From: Tissierellia bacterium
Lineage (GTDB): Bacteria; Bacillota; Clostridia; Tissierellales; Peptoniphilaceae
Length of the DNA stretch: 64,000 bases
NCBI GenBank assembly: GCA_030540635.1
Contig: JAUNVW010000003.1
Span: forward strand, 1-64,000
Direction of reading: 5' to 3'
Position numbers and translations under genes: made by a program. The notes under the pieces were generated by a model, which was not told the DNA's origin, ran no database searches, and saw only the letters and a list, made by a program, of their open reading frames with translations. Positions 61,571 to 64,000 of this stretch are shown one piece after another. Each line of letters begins with the position of its first letter. Within the stretch, counting starts at the first letter, position 1.

Positions 61571-64000
61571 CTATATTTCATAATCATATTCTTCCATATT
61601 TAATTTGATCACCGACGATACCCCTTGTTTTTCCATGGTAACACCGTATAAAGAATCGCATATTTCCATCGTGGATTTTCGATGGGTAATCATAATAAAT
61701 TGGGTATCATCGGAAAACTCCCGAAGATAATCGGTATAACGATAAATATTCGCTTCATCCAATGATGCATCGATCTCGTCTAAAATACAAAAGGGGGAGG
61801 GACTGGTTTCAAAAATCGCAAATAACAGTGCAACGGCCGTCAGGGACTTCTCTCCTCCGGAAAGTAAATTTAAATGTCGTAGTTTTTTCCCCGGGGGCCG
61901 GGCAACGATCTCAACACCACTGTGTAAGACATCATCGGATTCTAAGATTAATTTTGCTTCTCCCCCATGGAATAGGATTTTAAATATTTTTTCAAAATGA
62001 CGGGAAATCTGCCTAAAGGAATCCACAAATGATTTTGTCATCTCCCGATCCAATTCCCGGATAATTTCTAGTAAATCCTCTTTTGACTGAAGCAAATCAT
62101 CTTTTTGATCCCTTAAAAAGTCCACATCTTTTTTACAGGATTGATACTCTTCGATGGTCTCGATGCTGAAATACCCAATTTCCGATAGCTTTTTCCGGTA
62201 TTCCGCGAGTTTTTTCGGATCGAAGGATTCCCCGCTTTCTTCAACTTCTGCCAAAGAAACATTATACTTTTCTTTAATATCCTCTTCCAGGTTTGCAATT
62301 TCCTCAATAAGACGAATCTTGTCCTTCTCCAAAGATTCCATACGGTAAATCATTTTATTAAAATCCTTTTGTTGCTTAATTTCCTCCCCTTGAAGATCTT
62401 CTAACTGTTGGGATAATCTCTTCGTTTCTTTTTCCAACACCGGCAATTCTTCTTTTCTTTTTAAAATATCTCGGTTTTTTTCATCACGAATTCTTTGAAA
62501 ATCCTCATATTCCCTTTTTAATTCTTTCCCTTTTTCCAGGGCTTTTTTCCGTTCTTCTTTGTATTTTTCCCTTCGTTCTCTCCCACTTTGGAGACGATCC
62601 TTTCCATCGGCCAATTCATTTTCCAATAATTGTAAATCCCGCTCATCACGGTCTAAAATCCCAAGAAAACGCTGAAATTCCAATTGTTCTTTTTGAATAT
62701 TCTCTCGAAATTCTTGAATTTCATGGCTCTGTTTTTCCTGTTCAAATTCGCCGATTTCTTTCTTTTTTTCCATTTCTCGAAGATTTCTTTCATCTTCTTT
62801 TGTAAATGAAAGACCTATCCCCTCTTCTTTTTGACGATGGATTAAACTTTTCTTCTCCTCTTCAATGAGAATAATCTCCAATTTTTCTTTTTCCAAATCA
62901 TCCTTCAATGGTTCCAATTGGGCGATCTCTTGTTGAAAAACCCTCGTTTTTTCCTTCCATTCCTCTAATTCTTCAGCAAAATGACCTTTTTCTATTTCTA
63001 AACTTTTCCCAAATTTTTGAACCTTTTCTTGGGTCTTCTTGACATCGGCTTCTGCTTTATTTAAATTTTCCCTTTGGCTTAATAATCCAGATTCCTTCGT
63101 TTTTGATGAATATCCTCCCACAATGGATCCGCCGATATTAATAATGTCCCCATCAATGGTGGCGATGCGAAAGGCACCGGGATATTTTCGAGATAAAGCG
63201 ATGGCATCGTCCATATTTTTTGTAATTACCGTTTGATTTAAAAAAGACTCCAGTATCCCCCGATATTTTTCGTCAAATTCCAAAACATCGGTGGCAATGG
63301 CTAGGATTTTATCATCCTCAATGGCCACGCGCTTCCTTCCCTTTATCTTGGAAAGGGGAAGAAAGGTACAGCGGCCAATTTTCTTTTCCTTTAAAAATTC
63401 GATTAAGACTTTAGCCTCTTCTTCCCCTTGGACGACAATATTTTGCAAACTCGATGATAACAGGGTTTCAATTACTTTGCCAAAGGATTCCTTGACGGTA
63501 ATTAATTCGGCCAATGTCCCAATCATATTTTTCCTTAAAGGTGATTTTTGTACAGCCTTAATAAAGCGTTGAACATTATAATAATAACCGTCGTAATTGT
63601 TTCGTATTTTTAAATAAAAAGAATATTTATTCTGTTTATCCGTTAATTCTGATTTTAAACTTCGGAAATGATTATCTTTTTCTATTAAATCTTCCCGTTT
63701 TTCTTCGAGAAAACTTTGCTCTTTTTCTAGGGTTTTTTTACGAAATTCTAATTTTTCCCGTAATTGATGATATTCTTCCTTTTTACGCTGGTAATTTTTC
63801 TTTCCTTCGTCCAATTGTTTTTTTATCTCATGGAGCTTTTGATCCAATTCTTCGGCCATATTTTTCTTGGAACTTTCCAGTTCTTCCCGGGTTCTTTTAT
63901 GGATATAAAGATCGGTGATTTCCGAAGATAATTGACGGATTATCCTTTCATTCTCTTGAAATTCTTCATTTCTCCTTTGAAGCTCCCTTTGAAGTTTCGA
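61571..64000 (-). CDS. smc: Chromosome condensation ATPase Smc, 5' part outside the window
   Basis: About 809 C-terminal residues of Smc; the frame is open to the right edge, so the N-terminal Walker A head is missing from view. Visible are the end of the first coiled coil, the hinge (around GTLAELITVKESFGKVIETL to the GGSIVGGYSSK block), the second long coiled coil, and the C-terminal head with signature LNLLSGGEKSLTAVALLFAI and Walker B FCILDEIDASLDEANI. An internal ATG at 63859 is not the start. It is followed by ftsY after 9 bases. Confidence 0.96.
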   Translation of the reverse strand, partial: SKLQRELQRRNEEFQENERIIRQLSSEITDLYIHKRTREELESSKKNMAEELDQKLHEIKKQLDEGKKNYQRKKEEYHQLREKLEFRKKTLEKEQSFLEEKREDLIEKDNHFRSLKSELTDKQNKYSFYLKIRNNYDGYYYNVQRFIKAVQKSPLRKNMIGTLAELITVKESFGKVIETLLSSSLQNIVVQGEEEAKVLIEFLKEKKIGRCTFLPLSKIKGRKRVAIEDDKILAIATDVLEFDEKYRGILESFLNQTVITKNMDDAIALSRKYPGAFRIATIDGDIINIGGSIVGGYSSKTKESGLLSQRENLNKAEADVKKTQEKVQKFGKSLEIEKGHFAEELEEWKEKTRVFQQEIAQLEPLKDDLEKEKLEIILIEEEKKSLIHRQKEEGIGLSFTKEDERNLREMEKKKEIGEFEQEKQSHEIQEFRENIQKEQLEFQRFLGILDRDERDLQLLENELADGKDRLQSGRERREKYKEERKKALEKGKELKREYEDFQRIRDEKNRDILKRKEELPVLEKETKRLSQQLEDLQGEEIKQQKDFNKMIYRMESLEKDKIRLIEEIANLEEDIKEKYNVSLAEVEESGESFDPKKLAEYRKKLSEIGYFSIETIEEYQSCKKDVDFLRDQKDDLLQSKEDLLEIIRELDREMTKSFVDSFRQISRHFEKIFKILFHGGEAKLILESDDVLHSGVEIVARPPGKKLRHLNLLSGGEKSLTAVALLFAIFETSPSPFCILDEIDASLDEANIYRYTDYLREFSDDTQFIMITHRKSTMEICDSLYGVTMEKQGVSSVIKLNMEEYDYEI

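Noticed and set aside
1-64000. CRISPR arrays, insertion sequences, prophage or integrase genes
   Set aside because: None was seen; gene content is chromosomal metabolic and housekeeping throughout.

Overview
The window reads as a low-GC, strictly anaerobic Firmicute that ferments amino acids and peptides, most likely from the Tissierellia or a neighbouring clostridial group. The evidence is a complete selenocysteine-dependent glycine reductase operon, a full Sec-insertion set (selA, selB, tRNA-Sec), an IspH-ribosomal protein S1 fusion, a subtilase with CWB2 cell-wall repeats, and clostridial-type operons throughout. No species can be named from the sequence alone. I see no phage, insertion sequence, CRISPR array or rRNA.

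Layout. 1-9 kb: a partial L,D-transpeptidase gene (minus), ppsR-ppdK (pyruvate phosphate dikinase and its regulator), asd, trpS, and a MATE exporter that diverges from a two-component system. 10.6-13.7 kb: a gcvH-fhs-folD operon (minus) for one-carbon/glycine metabolism. 13.85-17.3 kb: a selA-selB-tRNA-Sec transcription unit (minus). 17.7-25.7 kb: a plus-strand glycine reductase operon, glycine riboswitch-grdX-trxB-trxA-grdE-grdA-grdB-grdC-grdD. grdA and grdB each contain one in-frame UGA read as selenocysteine, so naive gene callers will split or truncate them. 25.7-39.4 kb: a CDF metal exporter, a very large secreted subtilase, an oppABCDF peptide importer, rnpB (RNase P RNA) and a tiny acidic lipoprotein. 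39.8-64 kb: long co-directional minus-strand housekeeping operons: dgt-dnaG-rpoD-trmK-nif3, and smc-ftsY-asp23-nusB-xseA-xseB-ispA-tlyA-argR-recN-nudix-M50-scpA-scpB-rluB-hyp-mnmM-baiN-cmk-plsC-ispH/rpsA.

How it fits together. The subtilase and Opp importer would supply peptides. Glycine released from them is reduced to acetyl phosphate by the Grd complex, with electrons passed through TrxB/TrxA, and the operon is gated by a glycine riboswitch. selA, selB and tRNA-Sec, placed divergently next to grd, supply the selenocysteine. The adjacent gcvH-fhs-folD operon could feed formate-derived carbon toward glycine, which would give most of a glycine synthase-reductase route in one 15-kb block; gcvP and gcvT are not in the window. 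Two enzymes here have unusual active sites: FolD lacks the canonical catalytic Lys and Gln, and TrxB lacks the HRR-type NADPH motif. These two, the strong stem-loop between grdB and grdC, and the small lipoprotein whose signal peptide resembles that of OppA are the points I would look at first. No wholly new multi-gene system is evident.
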